Assembly (NCBI RefSeq): GCF_019925205.1 | Contig: NC_083564.1 | Span: 4,159,491 to 4,223,490 of the forward strand | Source: Metopolophium dirhodum | Lineage: Eukaryota > Arthropoda > Insecta > Hemiptera > Aphididae | Reading direction: 5' to 3' | Length of the DNA: 64,000 bases | Shown: piece after piece, positions 35,801-46,345 of the stretch | Layout: every line of letters begins with the position of its first letter | Numbering within the stretch: position 1 is the first letter of the stretch | The notes under the pieces: model-generated | The model's database searches: none | Told to the model about the DNA's origin: nothing | Seen by the model: the letters and a program-made list of their open reading frames with translations, nothing else | Made by a program: the position numbers and the translations under genes

Positions 35801-38042
35801 GGATGGTCTAATAATATCTTTTTCATTAATATCAAAATCTTCATCTAGTTCTTCAATTTTTGCTCCTTCTAGAACTAATGATTCTAAAAAAAAAAATGAT
35901 TATGATATTATATTCTTAATATTTCTTGAACACTCTTACCATTATCAGAGTAAGCAAAAATGTTTTCTTTTTTAGGTTTTTTTCTAGGAGTCGGTCCATC
36001 ACTCATATCACTTCGTTCATCACTAGATTCACCCTCGGAATTGCTATTGAGGCTAGCACTATTTTCTGATGTACTCATATCATTTGAACGAGCTATTCTA
36101 CGGCCATCACGTATATTTACAATCCTTGACATTTTTGGAATAGAAAATTCATGAGTTCGTGCGGTAGTTGCCATACTTGACCAAATAAATTTAGTAAGAG
36201 CTGATGCTAAGAATAAGCTCTATAAAACATAAATAGAATTACATTTTTTAGATTCATATTTTGTTTAATGTATAAATTTACTTGTTCAGTGTGCTCTTTT
36301 GGTTCTAGTTTTCTTAGTAAATGATATAAATGTAAAACAGGAGCAGGTTCTAAGTGTTTGATAAAACCAGGTAATAAATCAAAAACTTGTTTGCTACAAT
36401 GTTTTAACTGTGCTGCTTGCCAAATAGTATCAATATGTTCATTAGTAATCTTACCTTCTGATGCTAAAAAATTAAGTGTAATACTACACTGTTTAATAAC
36501 CTAAAAAATATTTACATTTTGATTAATTTAATTTTAATTTATAATAGAATTCTTAACAGAACATACTTCAACATGCAAATTTGGCCCAAACACATGAGAT
36601 ATAATTTTACGATGTACAAGCCAAGTTGCTAGATTATGTCCAATCTGTTCAATAGTAACCATATCATTGGATTGTGATGATGTTGATAATGTTGCTGCAG
36701 TTACATGAACAAGTTCATTTAAAGATCCTATATGGCTATTAATTTGAGATATTCCTGCTAGCCTCATTGTTAATGTTGGGGATGTAAAATACTTAAAAGC
36801 CAATTCAAGACCATCTTTATCTAAATTAGAAGTATGACCATCCTTGTTTGAACTCCACATAAAATCTATAAAGAAAATTAATATAACGGTTTTTCGTAAA
36901 TTTATTTGCATTTGTTACTTAAAAATAATATATTTACCAGCCATAGTTTTAGCTGCAGGAGTTCTCAATTCTTTATCAGATAAGTTACACATAAATCTTA
37001 AAACTTTTGACCTCAGTGGAACAAATACATGAACATTAGTGTGATAATTTAGCCACAGTTTTACATTACAAGCAAGTATAACGATTGGATTTGCAATAGT
37101 TAATGGCAATGATTCATAATCAAAACAAGACATAATTGCTTCCAATCCACCAACCCTAAATAAATAAGATGCTTGGTTTATACTTAATAGGCAAGAATTA
37201 AATAAAATAAAATAAAGTACCGGCAAAACATATTGACTGTTCTTAAAAGTAGTAATGGCATATCGATTTCTTGAACATCGCAATAATGATTCATCGCTGA
37301 AACTTCTTGTTGAGTTACTTCTTCTGTCTTGTAATGTGGGTATTGTTTTACAGCTACATATAATGGAAAGTTCATCAAAAATACTTTTGTCATGAGATGT
37401 AACGGTTTTTCCATTTCTGCTAATGTCCATTGCAACTCTACAAAAATAATTTAAAAAATATATAAATATTACATTAAAATAGAAAAAAAAATGAATAAAC
37501 ACTTAACACATTTATCCATCAGAAATACAATATACATAATTATGGTTTAAGTTAAAAAAAAACATTAACTATTCACCTTCGTCTTTGAAATTTGCTAGTA
37601 AATTTTCCCATTTACGGCTACTCTCAGCATCATCATCGTCACGAGCTGGATAGATAATATTATCTTGTCCTTTATAAGATTTTAACAAATTAGTCATTAA
37701 CAAAACAAAACATTGTGTAATCCACTGAAACTGTTCATAGTTTTTTCTATCTTGAAATCCACCAAGACATTGTCTGTAAAATAAAGAAAATAGTGTTAAA
37801 TAGTATCAATATTTTATAATTGTTTGCTTACCTTTGCATAAAAGCCTGAACAAAAACAACCAATTGATTCACTTCAGACTTTGATAGAATAACACAACTA
37901 AAGTCGTTCTTTGCACTTGCATCTCTATCTGTAAGAGAAATAATAATTTTAACCGGATAAAAGTGTATTTTAGGAGATATTTGTAATACATACATGGTTT
38001 CAGTAGCTTTGAAAACTCTATACATGTCTCACATTCACACAT
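14862..38042 (-). CDS. USP34: USP34-type ubiquitin carboxyl-terminal hydrolase (fly puffyeye orthologue)
   Basis: Giant deubiquitinase with a central USP (C19) domain and helical arms. Exons, high to low: 37994-38042, 37832-37928, 37577-37773, 37221-37437, 36938-37155, 36567-36865, 36282-36500, 35940-36219, 35620-35883, 35017-35555, 34336-34463, 33832-34128, 33447-33772, 32400-32929, 32153-32341, 31225-31485, 30435-30522, 30160-30356, 29703-30098, 29532-29643, 29261-29472, 29032-29200, 28742-28974, 26584-26787, 24778-24950, 24295-24712, 23988-24232, 23796-23919, 23538-23725, 22141-22249, 21908-22069, 21646-21852, 20965-21135, 20642-20897, 19558-19823, 18850-19040, 18600-18777, 18291-18527, 17970-18222, 17092-17324, 16824-17027, 16626-16763, 16286-16526, 14862-15037. 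They join in frame to 3296 residues (human about 3550). The Cys box GLTNLGATCYMAS puts the nucleophile near residue 1794 (28877-28879). The His box is TADGGHYYSF (about residue 2056), followed by WYLFNDAEV. Exon 10 is strongly acidic. The start MCECETC resembles the vertebrate N terminus. Confidence 0.95.
15216..15424. mobile_element. Degenerate hAT-like MITE, CAGTGGCGTA family
   Basis: In the last USP34 intron, CAGTGGCGTATTCAA at 15216 pairs imperfectly with the complement of TAGTGGTGTATCTAG ending at 15424. The left terminus is shared with the element at 30576. The flanks (ATGACAAG and ACAACAGG) match only in part, so the target duplication has decayed or the borders are off. Confidence 0.5.
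15713..15978. mobile_element. hAT-type MITE, TAGGCTTC family, copy 2
   Basis: A 266-bp element in the last USP34 intron. AAGGCTTCGTCAACGATATC at the left pairs with GATATCGATGAAGAAGCCTA at the right. GTTTTTAT is exactly duplicated at 15705-15712 and 15979-15986. Same family as the element at 10044-10361 in the neighbouring gene. Confidence 0.85.
17415..17526. repeat. Short fold-back with 25-bp perfect arms
   Basis: ATTTTATAATATACAGATAA... at 17415-17439 is repeated as an exact inverse complement at 17502-17526, with a 62-bp spacer. It lies in the USP34 intron between 17324 and 17970. It could be a MITE or a hairpin-forming sequence. No clear target duplication. Confidence 0.6.
21521..21604. 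repeat. Near-palindromic hairpin, 42-bp arms with almost no loop
   Basis: CTTTCAAATGTTGTGTGACA at 21521 folds onto the inverse complement ending at 21604 (TTTTTGTCGCAGTATTTGAAAG side), meeting at ACATAAG/TTCTTATGT in the middle. It is in the USP34 intron 21136-21645. The size resembles a pre-miRNA, but the absence of a loop and the few mismatches favour a small MITE. Confidence 0.6.
22250..23537. other. Long USP34 intron without recognisable content
   Basis: A 1.3-kb AT-rich intron between USP34 exons 29 and 30. I see no coding exon, RNA gene or inverted-repeat element in it. Confidence 0.6.
25140..25990 (+). repeat. Copy of the dispersed repeat in a USP34 intron
   Basis: It begins TTTTAGATTCTGAGCGGAG, has AAGTGAATCTAATTACCTAG about 100 bp in, and ends with the complement of a GATTCTAAGC...GTGTCATCCTAG block near 25865-25895. 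The internal order matches 8130-9015 (inverted) and 47280-47890. It lies in the intron 24951-26583. Confidence 0.6.
26813..27750. mobile_element. Inverted-repeat element with AGGGC-type ends
   Basis: A 938-bp unit in the USP34 intron 26788-28741. The left end AGGGCGTT and the right end GAACGGCCCT are roughly inverted. Inside, TCTACTTTACGGGACACC (26961-26978) is exactly inverted at 27662-27679. The right end matches the end of the element at 55455-55582. It contains a tRNA-like unit and a GC-rich block (27240-27400). Confidence 0.5.
27415..27495 (-). repeat. tRNA-derived SINE-like unit
   Basis: The minus strand has an A-box-like TTGCGCAGTGGTAA and a perfect B box GGTTCGAACCT about 40 bp downstream, followed by a T run. 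The expected acceptor stem does not pair, so this is a tRNA-derived repeat, not a tRNA gene. It is nested in the 26813-27750 element. Confidence 0.5.
30576..31190. mobile_element. hAT-type element with perfect 8-bp duplication, carrying dispersed-repeat sequence
   Basis: A 615-bp element in the USP34 intron 30523-31224. CAGTGGCGTACTCACAGG at the left pairs loosely with CCTGAGAACGCCTCTG at the right. AGGGTAAG is exactly duplicated at 30568-30575 and 31191-31198. A 14-G run follows the left end. From about 30770 it holds the AAGTGAATCTAGTTGGTGCT core of the dispersed repeat family. Confidence 0.82.
31740..31850 (+). repeat. End fragment of the dispersed repeat family
   Basis: AATGATTCTGAGTGGAGACG followed by TCATCCTAG, preceded by a GAATTCAGTTATAAG block. 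It resembles the ends near 4500, 8240, 25880 and 50440. It lies in the USP34 intron 31486-32152. Confidence 0.5.
33105..33345 (-). repeat. Retroposon 3' fragment with poly(A) tail (LINE or SINE)
   Basis: In the USP34 intron 32930-33446, a 16-T run (33105-33120), which is a poly(A) tail on the minus strand, is joined to about 220 bp of GC-richer sequence beginning GAACTTAAGCCCGGCCGACT. I cannot place the family. Confidence 0.45.
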
Positions 38043-38065
38043 TTTTTAAGTGTATGAGGCAGTGT

Positions 38066-38830
38066 CCTAAGGGATGTATGTATAACACATAATTCGATAA
38101 AAATCACTCATCAAAATTAAAAAAAATTTACGAAAATTTGGGAAAACAAAATGTACACAAAATTACTGTATAGTATATACATATGTATGTAAATTATATA
38201 CATATATATATACACACATGAATATATATTTATCTATTTTTCTTAACTTTTTGAGAATGAAAATAAAGTAGGTTATGCGGCTATAACACGATATCACGAT
38301 GACAGTGACGCCAACGTTATATTTAAATTGTCTTTGGCTGTGACTTGCGTAGGTATTTTAGTTTATAAATTTATTATAAACGTAACTCGCTCGAGCAAGA
38401 TCTCGCAGTTTTATATTTTCTATATTATAATATATAATATATAATTATTAATTAATAACATTACATACTTCCATATTGCAATATACTTTTTGGCACGGAT
38501 TAATACGTGGATTAATATTAATATTAATCCGTGGTATCATCTGAGCGCTATAACTATAGTGATCCGTGGTTTCGGTTAAGTTAAATAATCGTGCTCCCAG
38601 TCCCACCAAAATGTTATAATGAAATCGTGATATCTTATTACTATTTATAGATTTTAGTTCCGTAATTGTTGAAGTTTCAACCATTGTCAATATCAGGCCT
38701 ATGCAACTTACTCTCCAACTAATTTACACAAATCAGTAGTGCAGGTCTAGTGCTCTTATTGTCTGATCGCGCTCTAGTAGTAATTTATATTTTAATAATT
38801 TATTACTCATTCAAAGATAAAATATAGAAA
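38066..38830 (-). promoter_or_regulatory. Possible USP34 5' UTR exon, intron and promoter region
   Basis: On the minus strand a strong donor GGAGA|GTAAGT ends a possible non-coding exon at 38712. An acceptor CATCCCTTAG ends at 38067, giving 24 nt of leader before the ATG at 38042. The upstream piece has no open ATG frame. No TATA box stands out. This is a splice-consensus inference only. Confidence 0.3.
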
Positions 38831-39221
38831 AACATTTTTACTGTTAGAATAGTATAATAATTATTATTTAAAAGTATGAGACATTAATAAAGGCTATACA
38901 AGTATAAATATTACAATCTAAAAATGAAAAAATATTATTGAATTATTAAAAGTACCTAACATCATTTAAAATACCCAGATCTTACAGGTAAATTAAAAGT
39001 ACTTATAGGTAGGTACTTATTATTATGTTTTACAAAATTTGGATGATTTGTTTTCTTAGTTTAGATTTAGAATTCTTTAGATTTATCTTGATTTGATTGT
39101 CTCGTGTACTGTCGCATTCGCATACTTATGTGATATTTTATTAAATAAGAAATAATATAATCTTTATGTTCTGCACATGGGAAAGTGAATGATTTAAATA
39201 ATAAAAAAAAAACATTTATAT

Positions 39222-40740
39222 TTTTTTTTATTTTTATTCATTTAAGTAATTTACAATTTATACAACGTTATGTACAATGAGCAAATAGGATATTCAATAT
39301 AGTATAAGTAGCAGAATTTGACATTTTTGGGCAGGCACTCAGCAGCACCACCCGATCGAGTACATTTTAGATGTCGTGGTTTTTTTATTTTTTATTTTAG
39401 TAGGTCTCTAGGCCACTGTCTTTTGAGTCTTCTAATTACATTGCCAGGAAGTGAGGTGGAAGAAAGTTTCTTTATTAATGGATTACTGTGAGAGTTTAAG
39501 TTGGAGTGAAATTTAGAGTAATGGGCTTTTGCTAATTGATTGAGTGTAGGAATTTTTAGGTCTTTGAGAAGATTATTGTTTGTGAAATACCAAGGAGAAG
39601 ATGTTATTAATCGTAGGCAGATAGATTGAAAAGCTTGAAGCGTGTTGGTGTTAGAGGGCTTTGCAGAGCCCCATAACTGGATACCATATGTCCAAGCTGG
39701 TCGAATTATTGATTTGTATATAGTAAGTTTATTGGAAAGGGAAAGTTTAGATTTTAAGAGTGGTCTGAGGATATGAAGTCTAGAGTTAACAGTTTTACGT
39801 TTAAATTTTATGTGTGGGCTCCAGGTTAAGCGTTTGTCGAGAGTTGGCCCAAGGTATTTAACTTTGTTTGCCTTAGGAATTGTTATATTGTTTAACGTAA
39901 CAGGAGGAGAATCGAGATTACGTAGTGAAAAAGTTACTTGAACAGATTTAGTTTCGTTTATTTTGATTTTCCATCTGTTTGCCCACAAGCTGATCATATT
40001 TAAATGGTTTTGGATCATTTCACTGGCTGTGACGTGGCTTTCGTGGGAGGCGGTTATTAGCGTGTCATCAGCGTATGTGCCTAAAGATGTATAAAATGTC
40101 TTGGGTATGTCATGAGTGAAAATCGAGTAAAGGAATCGAGCGATGTTACTTCCTTGTGGGACTCCAGCTCTAATAGTGTAACGGGGTGAGTAGGTGTTGT
40201 TTAGGCGAACAGTAAAGAAACAATTTGACAGATATGATTTTATCAAGAGAAAAAGAGGGGCGGGTAAGAACTTTTAAGTTTGTACATTAGTCCGTCGTGC
40301 CAAACCCGATCAAAGGCTTGGGAGATGTCAAGGAATACTGCTGTACAGAACTGTTTTTTTTCCAGGGAGCTGGATATGATATCGACTGTTCTGTGTAATT
40401 GGTGCAATGTAGAATGTTTTGATCTGAATCCGAATTGTGTGTGTGGAATTATGTTTTTTGAAGAAGCAAAATGAATTAGTCTTCTTAAAAGAATTTTCTC
40501 AAAAATTTTAGAAAAGGTTGGGAGAAGACTTACGGGTCTGTAAGAGGCAGGATCTTGTGGTGGTTTATTGGGCTTAAGTATTAGAATAACGACCGAGTAT
40601 TTCCAAGTGTTTGGAAAGTACGATAGTCTGAAGATGGCGTTGAATATGTGTGATAAAAAAATAATATTTTTTTTGGGAAGGTTCTTTGTAATAACATTAC
40701 TAATTAGATCATGACCTGGTGATTTTTTAATAGGGAACAT
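39222..40740 (-). mobile_element. 5'-truncated Jockey-clade LINE, reverse transcriptase with one frameshift
   Basis: Minus-strand non-LTR retrotransposon. Reverse transcriptase begins within the fingers (PGHD...) near 40737 and shows PASYRPVSLLPTFSKIFEK, AFDRVWHDGL, GVPQGS and the catalytic YADDT, then the thumb and C-terminal tail, stopping at 39392. The frame changes once near 40245-40255 in a C-rich run, so it is a pseudogene. A 3' UTR of about 170 bp ends in a poly(A) tail (poly-T on plus, about 39219-39236). The endonuclease and ORF1 are missing through 5' truncation. It sits upstream of USP34. Confidence 0.85.
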
Positions 40741-42057
40741 TTATTTAAAAGTATACATTTTAATGAATTGAATCTCATTCAATTTAAAATACTAAATAAA
40801 AGAGAAATTAACTATAGAAGTGTGTAAATGTATCCAATAAAAATTATTTCTTAAAATAATGTTAAAAACATGTTGAATACTGTTAAATTGTTATGTAAGA
40901 AATACAAAATGGTGTTTAGTAAAAAACTATTTGTAAAGCTATAATTATATAATTATATACAAATATATACAATACTACTGGTATGTGTATGTATATTTAA
41001 ATTTCTTAAATTGTGCGTATGCCCAAATACCGGTCAGGAAATGTTAAGGGTACAAAATTATGCGATAGTAACACACTCTAGCAGAGAACATATAAAAGTT
41101 AATAAAATTATTTATATTTTTTGAATCTTGAATTATATTATATTGTACAGCTTGGAAACCTTAAAGCATTACTCAAAGCTTCCCACTTCCCAGAATAAAT
41201 ACTATAAATATTTAATATTTTGAATATTTTGTTATTTTTTGTTGCTACAAATCCAAAATGTTAGTTTGACTTGTTGGTAATGTACTCAAGAGTCAAGAGT
41301 CTTGTTCAATTTATGTATAATGAATGATGATGTAGTATTATAAGTATTTATAACTAATTAGACGTTATTGGTACTTTTCTGTACAACTATGTTTAATTAC
41401 TTTATATAAATGGGGAAAAAATGTGCACAAGCGCAGATGATACTAGTAAATGTACCTTTTTTTAAAGTCCTCGGTAAATGTTTGAACTGATATTGTTTCA
41501 TAAGTAAATGGTTTTGCAGTAAAAAACGTCCGAGGCAAAAAAGTCCCATATTTAAAATTTAAATACCTATAACAATATTTAAAATAATTTATTTAAAAAA
41601 AAATGCAATGATTATAATTACTTAGTAGGTATCATTAGGTTAGGTTCATTACCTCTATAAAAACATCAAAATCATTATTCATACAAAAAACAATTTTTAT
41701 TTTATTTTTAAGAGAAAATATCTAACCTTTATCATTGACATAATAACTAATAAGTATATGTGGTTTAAGAAAAAAAATAGAATATGAGTTACATCATTTG
41801 GGGAAAGAAGCCACCCATTGATGATACTTTTAATTTGATTTGGTCTTGTATATTTTTATTTTATGGTTTTTTTTTTTTTGTCAATGTAATAATTAATCTC
41901 TGCCCTATTTACGTTTAAGTCACCTTGGGCTACTGGGATTGCGATGGATGATAAGTTCTTGATGAGAGAATTTTAATGAGTGCCTAGATAGAAGGTAATG
42001 CAATTTTCCATAGGAACATACAAAAATAAAATAATACATATATATATATTATATATA
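40741..42057. other. AT-rich spacer, no gene seen
   Basis: About 1.3 kb between the Jockey LINE and the left inverted repeat. I see no coding exon or RNA gene, only short A/T runs. Confidence 0.55.
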
Positions 42058-42250
42058 GTTTGTCCCAAAAGTCCCGTATCACCCTTAGTATCTCCATGGA
42101 AAATCAATATATTTAAATGTGTTTTTTTCACAGTTATAAGTATAAAAATTCTGATAGAATAACACAAGTTTCGATTTTTTTTTTCAAAATATCAAAAATG
42201 ATCTAAATAATTTTTTGAGTCAATTAAGTTTTTTATATTACCAAGATAGC
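42058..42250 (+). repeat. Left copy of a ~190-bp long inverted repeat
   Basis: It starts TGTCCCAAAAGTCCCGTATC and continues through AAAATTCTGATAGAATAACA and TCAAAAATGATCTAAATAAT to about 42250. The inverse complement of 53640-53828 matches it over its whole length with scattered mismatches. The TGTCCC termini face outward. Confidence 0.75.
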
Positions 42251-42529
42251 CGATTTGTTGATCATATTGTTTAAAACAATTAAAAAAAAAAAAATTTAAT
42301 TTAATGAAAATCAACCAAGTTATTATTTTACCTAATTATTATTTTGAATTTCTAAGAATAATGGTTTTGTTACCTATGCATACGGGGGTAATACTAAAAC
42401 CCATACTAAATCCCGGGACGGGAAGGAACCGATTCCATTCCAATTGTGATAACAAAAACACTGTTGCCTGAACATGCCCATCGAAAAAAATGGTTTTTAA
42501 TCACCATTAATATTATATTTAAATATAAA

Positions 42530-42725
42530 ACTAGGGTTGGCGGTATTTTAGGTATACCAATAATTACCGGTATTTAAAAAATACCGGTATTCGGTATTTT
42601 TGGTATTTCAGAATACCGGTATACCGTGATTCGGTAATTACCGTTATTACCGAAAATACCGTCCCCCGGTAATTACTGAAAATACCGTATCTCGGTAATT
42701 ACCCAAAATACCATAAGGCATATAC
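42530..42725. repeat. Degenerate palindromic array built on AATACCGGTATT / GGTAATTACC
   Basis: About 190 bp made almost entirely of variants of ACCGGTATT, CGGTAATTACC and AAAATACCG on both strands, so nearly self-complementary. It starts after CTAGGGTTGGCGGTATT. A related but different GGTTACCGGT-rich patch lies at 46605-46755. It may be the terminal part of a hAT-like element. Confidence 0.5.
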
Positions 42726-43029
42726 CAGCATATTATTATTTCTATATATTCATAATGACATATATTGTAATTTTCGTTATCTATTATCTGATATTATATA
42801 TCACGGACTAAGATTATAAAAATGGATAGGACACGACGTCTATACTGGCTTCGCAATTAGAGGTTCGGGTCTTTTTTGGTGTTTTCTTCTAGGAGAGAGA
42901 TAGACTATAGAGGCCTTTTTTTGACTTTTTGAGGTGAGATTACTATAATTATCAATTACAAAGGAACATTTATAACCTCAAAAATGTATCACTTTATTCT
43001 CAGTTGATAAGCCCGATGTCCAATCCATT

Positions 43030-43866
43030 CTTATAAAATTTATGACTTAGATAGAATGGACTGGAAGTCTGGAAACGATAGCCTAATCTGTTTGCCGTCG
43101 ACAAGCTGTGCGCGCAAACCTTTTTTTAAATCTTGATTACGGCGTTCGACTGGGTTGGCCTTCGGATCGTAAATTGGAGTTGTCCAACCCTGTGTTCTCC
43201 AGTGTTCTAACGCGTTTAGCATTTCTTTTACACAAACTGGGGGCCGTTATCACTGAGACACACGCGGGGGTAACCGAAACGCGAAAAGAACTCGCGTTCT
43301 AACGTTTCGATTATTGTTTTAGAGGTTGCTGTTCCTAAGGGGTAAGCCTCGGTTCACCCACTAAAACAATCGGTTGCTACCAGTATGTACGATTTTTCCT
43401 TACCGGAACGTGGGTATGGGCCGATTAGATCGACACTGATAACTTCCCATGGTTGGCGGGGGATTATAGGTTGCATTGGGTCGTTAGGACGCGAGTTTAG
43501 TGGTTTCATGCACGCGAATACGTGGCACGCACCGACATATAACCTGACGTCGTTCTTTTGGCTTTTCCAATAATACCGTTGTCGAACCGCCCGATACGTC
43601 TCTTTCCAACCCGGATAGTTGGATAAGACATGATTGTGACACCTCCAAATTACATGTTGTGCTTTGGTTTTCGGTATCACGATGAGTGTGTGGGGGCCTA
43701 CTGTTACGCGTAAGAAACCGTCAGAAAAAACATATGCGTCGGTTCCTGATTTTGTGCTCTTATCGTTCCGCGCTGGACCGTCCCACATGTGACCGGCGAG
43801 TACGTCACGAATCGTAGTCTTCGGAATGCCAATTTTCGAGAGTTGTCGTGGTGAGGGGTCTGCCAT
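43030..43866 (-). pseudogene. Ty3/gypsy integrase remnant
   Basis: Minus-strand LTR-retrotransposon integrase in more than one frame. The first part (43866-43354) has an HHCC-like H2C2 region and the core strand VISVDLIGPYP with the first Asp. A shifted frame (about 43345-43225) carries SDNGPQFV with the second Asp. The part at 43222-43040 carries NPVERRNQDLK with the Glu. All three catalytic DDE positions are visible, but stops and frameshifts break the chain. GC content is clearly higher than the surroundings, so the insertion is recent relative to the intronic repeats. No LTRs were recognised. Confidence 0.75.
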
Positions 43867-44870
43867 CCGGACTTTGTTGGTCCGTGGGGAGGGGGGGTGT
43901 TTTGCCGTATTTACGGGCTACTGTCGGGTTTACGTACGATTTTTGTGCTTGCGAAAGGGCTGTTACGAGCCTGACGGAAATTCTAGTTCGACCGCGGGGG
44001 TTGGAATTTTGTCTGGGCGTGTTCGTGTACCATTATTAGTCGTATTGCAATCGGTCGAGTTGGACAACTGGTTCTGAACCACGACGGAGGTTGTCTGGTC
44101 GTCGGTGTTAACCGCCATAACCATGCTGTCCACATCGGTTACCTCGTTGCTTAACGTGCGCGGACTGACTTAATGCGGGGATATTCGCGGTGTGTGCGCT
44201 TGCGTCCCCGTCACATGTGCAAGTGAACACCCGTGTCTTTGTTGCCTTTGTCCCTACACCTGTGGCTGCCCCATGAGCCGGTTGATGTTGAACACACGTG
44301 TCACCGGTGAGGCGAGTGTATTCAGTGGTGGGGTGGTGTAGGTTGGGGGGTCTTTGAACGGGTGCTGATTGGTGATGTGACGGAAAAATGTTTCGTAATT
44401 GATTGTTTGTTGTGTTGAACTCAACTCAATTTACGATCGCACACTTCAATCTTCAACGGAACACGTGTAGTCTAACGCACTACGTCTTTTTCTTTTTCTG
44501 AATATTCCACTTCTAAAAATATTAAGTTAACTTTTTCACTCAGATAGGAGCAACAACTAAATAGAAAGAAAACTAACAACCGATTTAAACAATAGAAACA
44601 ACTTCATTAATCACTCTTTAACATTCAAGAAGCGTAGGTCGACATCGCGAAAAAACGCACTCGTTCTGCGAATACTAACTGTTCTATAGAGTATAGCAAC
44701 TTCTCCAGACAGCGACAGCCACACGCCACGCCATCTGGGGGAATTACAGATTGCAGTTGCAGTTGAATGCTCGCAGGAAACCGGTTACGTACGTCTTTAC
44801 TCGTTGAGCTGAGTTTACGAGGCTGATGCAGTATGTATTGTATGTGTTAGGGCCGATGTAAGGAAAGATA
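43867..44870. other. GC-richer retroelement sequence between gypsy pieces
   Basis: About 1 kb with the base composition of the adjacent gypsy fragments. It has only short open stretches and no domain I can name. It may include spacer or LTR-derived sequence. No flanking direct repeat was found by eye. Confidence 0.4.
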
Positions 44871-45301
44871 GTGCACAATTACCTAGACGATATGGTGATC
44901 GACGGTGCAGATTTAGCTGATCTGTTGAGCAAGTTGAGGTCCGTGTTGGGACGACTCAAGCCTGTGAAATTTACATTAAAGCCGTCCAAATGTCTTTTTG
45001 GGACGAAAAGTATCGAGTTTCTAGGATTTGTAGTGGATGGTGGTGAAATAAGAACGGGACCGAGGAAAACGCGTGCTATCAATGAGTTCCGGAAGACGCT
45101 CATTCGGTGAGGCGGTTTTTCGGATTAGCAACTTTTTTCAGACGGCTTATTCCGAAGTTTGCGCTTATTGCCGCGTCACTCACTCAATTAACTAGGAAAG
45201 GAGAAAAGTTCTGTTGGGGTGAAGAGCACCAGGATACATTCCGCAAGTTGAAGACAACTCTGGTGAGTGATACTGTGCTGACCTTGTTCATACACGGTTG
45301 A
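44871..45301 (+). pseudogene. Ty3/gypsy reverse transcriptase fragment (opposite strand to the integrase)
   Basis: Plus-strand frame starting at the catalytic YLDDMVI of a gypsy reverse transcriptase, then LKPSKCLFG and IEFLGFVV. A shift near 45107 leads into FFGLATFFRRLIPKFA and the start of the RNase H region, FCWGEEHQDTFRKLK. It stops at 45301. The upstream half of the polymerase is missing. Its orientation is opposite to the neighbouring integrase, so the two are not one intact element. Confidence 0.8.
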
Positions 45302-45597
45302 CTATGTAAATTTTTTTTTTCAATTGCTCTTTGTGATATTTTCTTCCTATTTTTTGTTGCTTTTATGTTTATTTTTCTGTGTTTTTGGCGAGGTAGATTG
45401 TGGTGGTGATGAGTTTGATGACGAAGTCGGTGGTGCTGGTCTTTTGATGCCTCCTGTCTGGGATTTTTCTACTGTGGCTGGTTATAGGATTGGCATATTA
45501 GGCGTGGTTGGATTGTTCTTGTCGAGTGGATTGACTACATCACTGTCGGATACTGTGCCCTTTTTATTAGAGTCTGCTACATGGGGTGTTTGGTTTG

Positions 45598-46345
45598 CTA
45601 TAGGGCTTGGTATGGTTCATTTGTTTTAATATCGAGGTCCATTGGAGGAGTCGTGAGGCTTGTATCGGGTATCGGAATTTTAGTTAGGTACGTTGGACAT
45701 GAGGTAGAGGTATGACCTTTCTCTTTGCAAATGAAACATGGAACAGTGTCGTCCGACAGGAAGATTCTATAATTCGCGAAATCGTAGTTTATTAGCATTG
45801 GAGAGGGTAATTTGTCGATGTCATAGTGTGATATGAACTATTGTCTTCGAAAACTTAGTACGTGGTCGAGACCATTGGCGATTGACCCGGCTCGGAGAAA
45901 AGAAATTGGGCTTATAGGTATTATATTTAATTTTGATAGTTGGTCTAAAATAGGACGTTTGGAATATTGGGGAATACGTTAGATAGTATGATTCGTTTGT
46001 CGGGATTATGTAATCTTCTTAATTTGATTGTCTGGTTGCCGATAGTGATATGTTGATTATTTTGGATGAGTTGGTCTACCAATTCTTTTTTTGAAAGATA
46101 AATACAATTAGTGGACTTTTGAGATCCTGGATGCGAAAATGATATTTGTAGAAAGAATTATTTTGCTTTAATACGATTAAATACGTTTTTTGGGGGACCC
46201 CGTCGATTGTATCGAAAATTATAGCTTGGTGTTTTCTGGGGAAAGCGTTTAGGGATGTCGTTGCTGCGAAGGTTTGTTTCTGTGACGGCGATTCTGAGTT
46301 GGAGGGAGGGTTTGATTGAATTGGAAGCTGATGTTGATCCATCAC
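45598..46345 (-). pseudogene. Jockey-type LINE ORF1 (gag-like) fragment
   Basis: The minus strand starts MMDQHQLPIQSNPP at 46345, then an RNA-binding-like middle (VPQKTYLIVLKQNN). After frame breaks it reaches a CCHC zinc knuckle CFICKEKGHTSTSC near 45720-45745. The order fits ORF1 of Jockey/I-type LINEs. No following ORF2 is present, so it is a 5' fragment. Confidence 0.6.

Noticed and set aside
38448..38690. Minus-strand open frame upstream of USP34, considered as its first exon
   Set aside because: Its only reasonable donor has the wrong phase for exon 2, and a nearer 49-nt exon fits both phase and the family N terminus.
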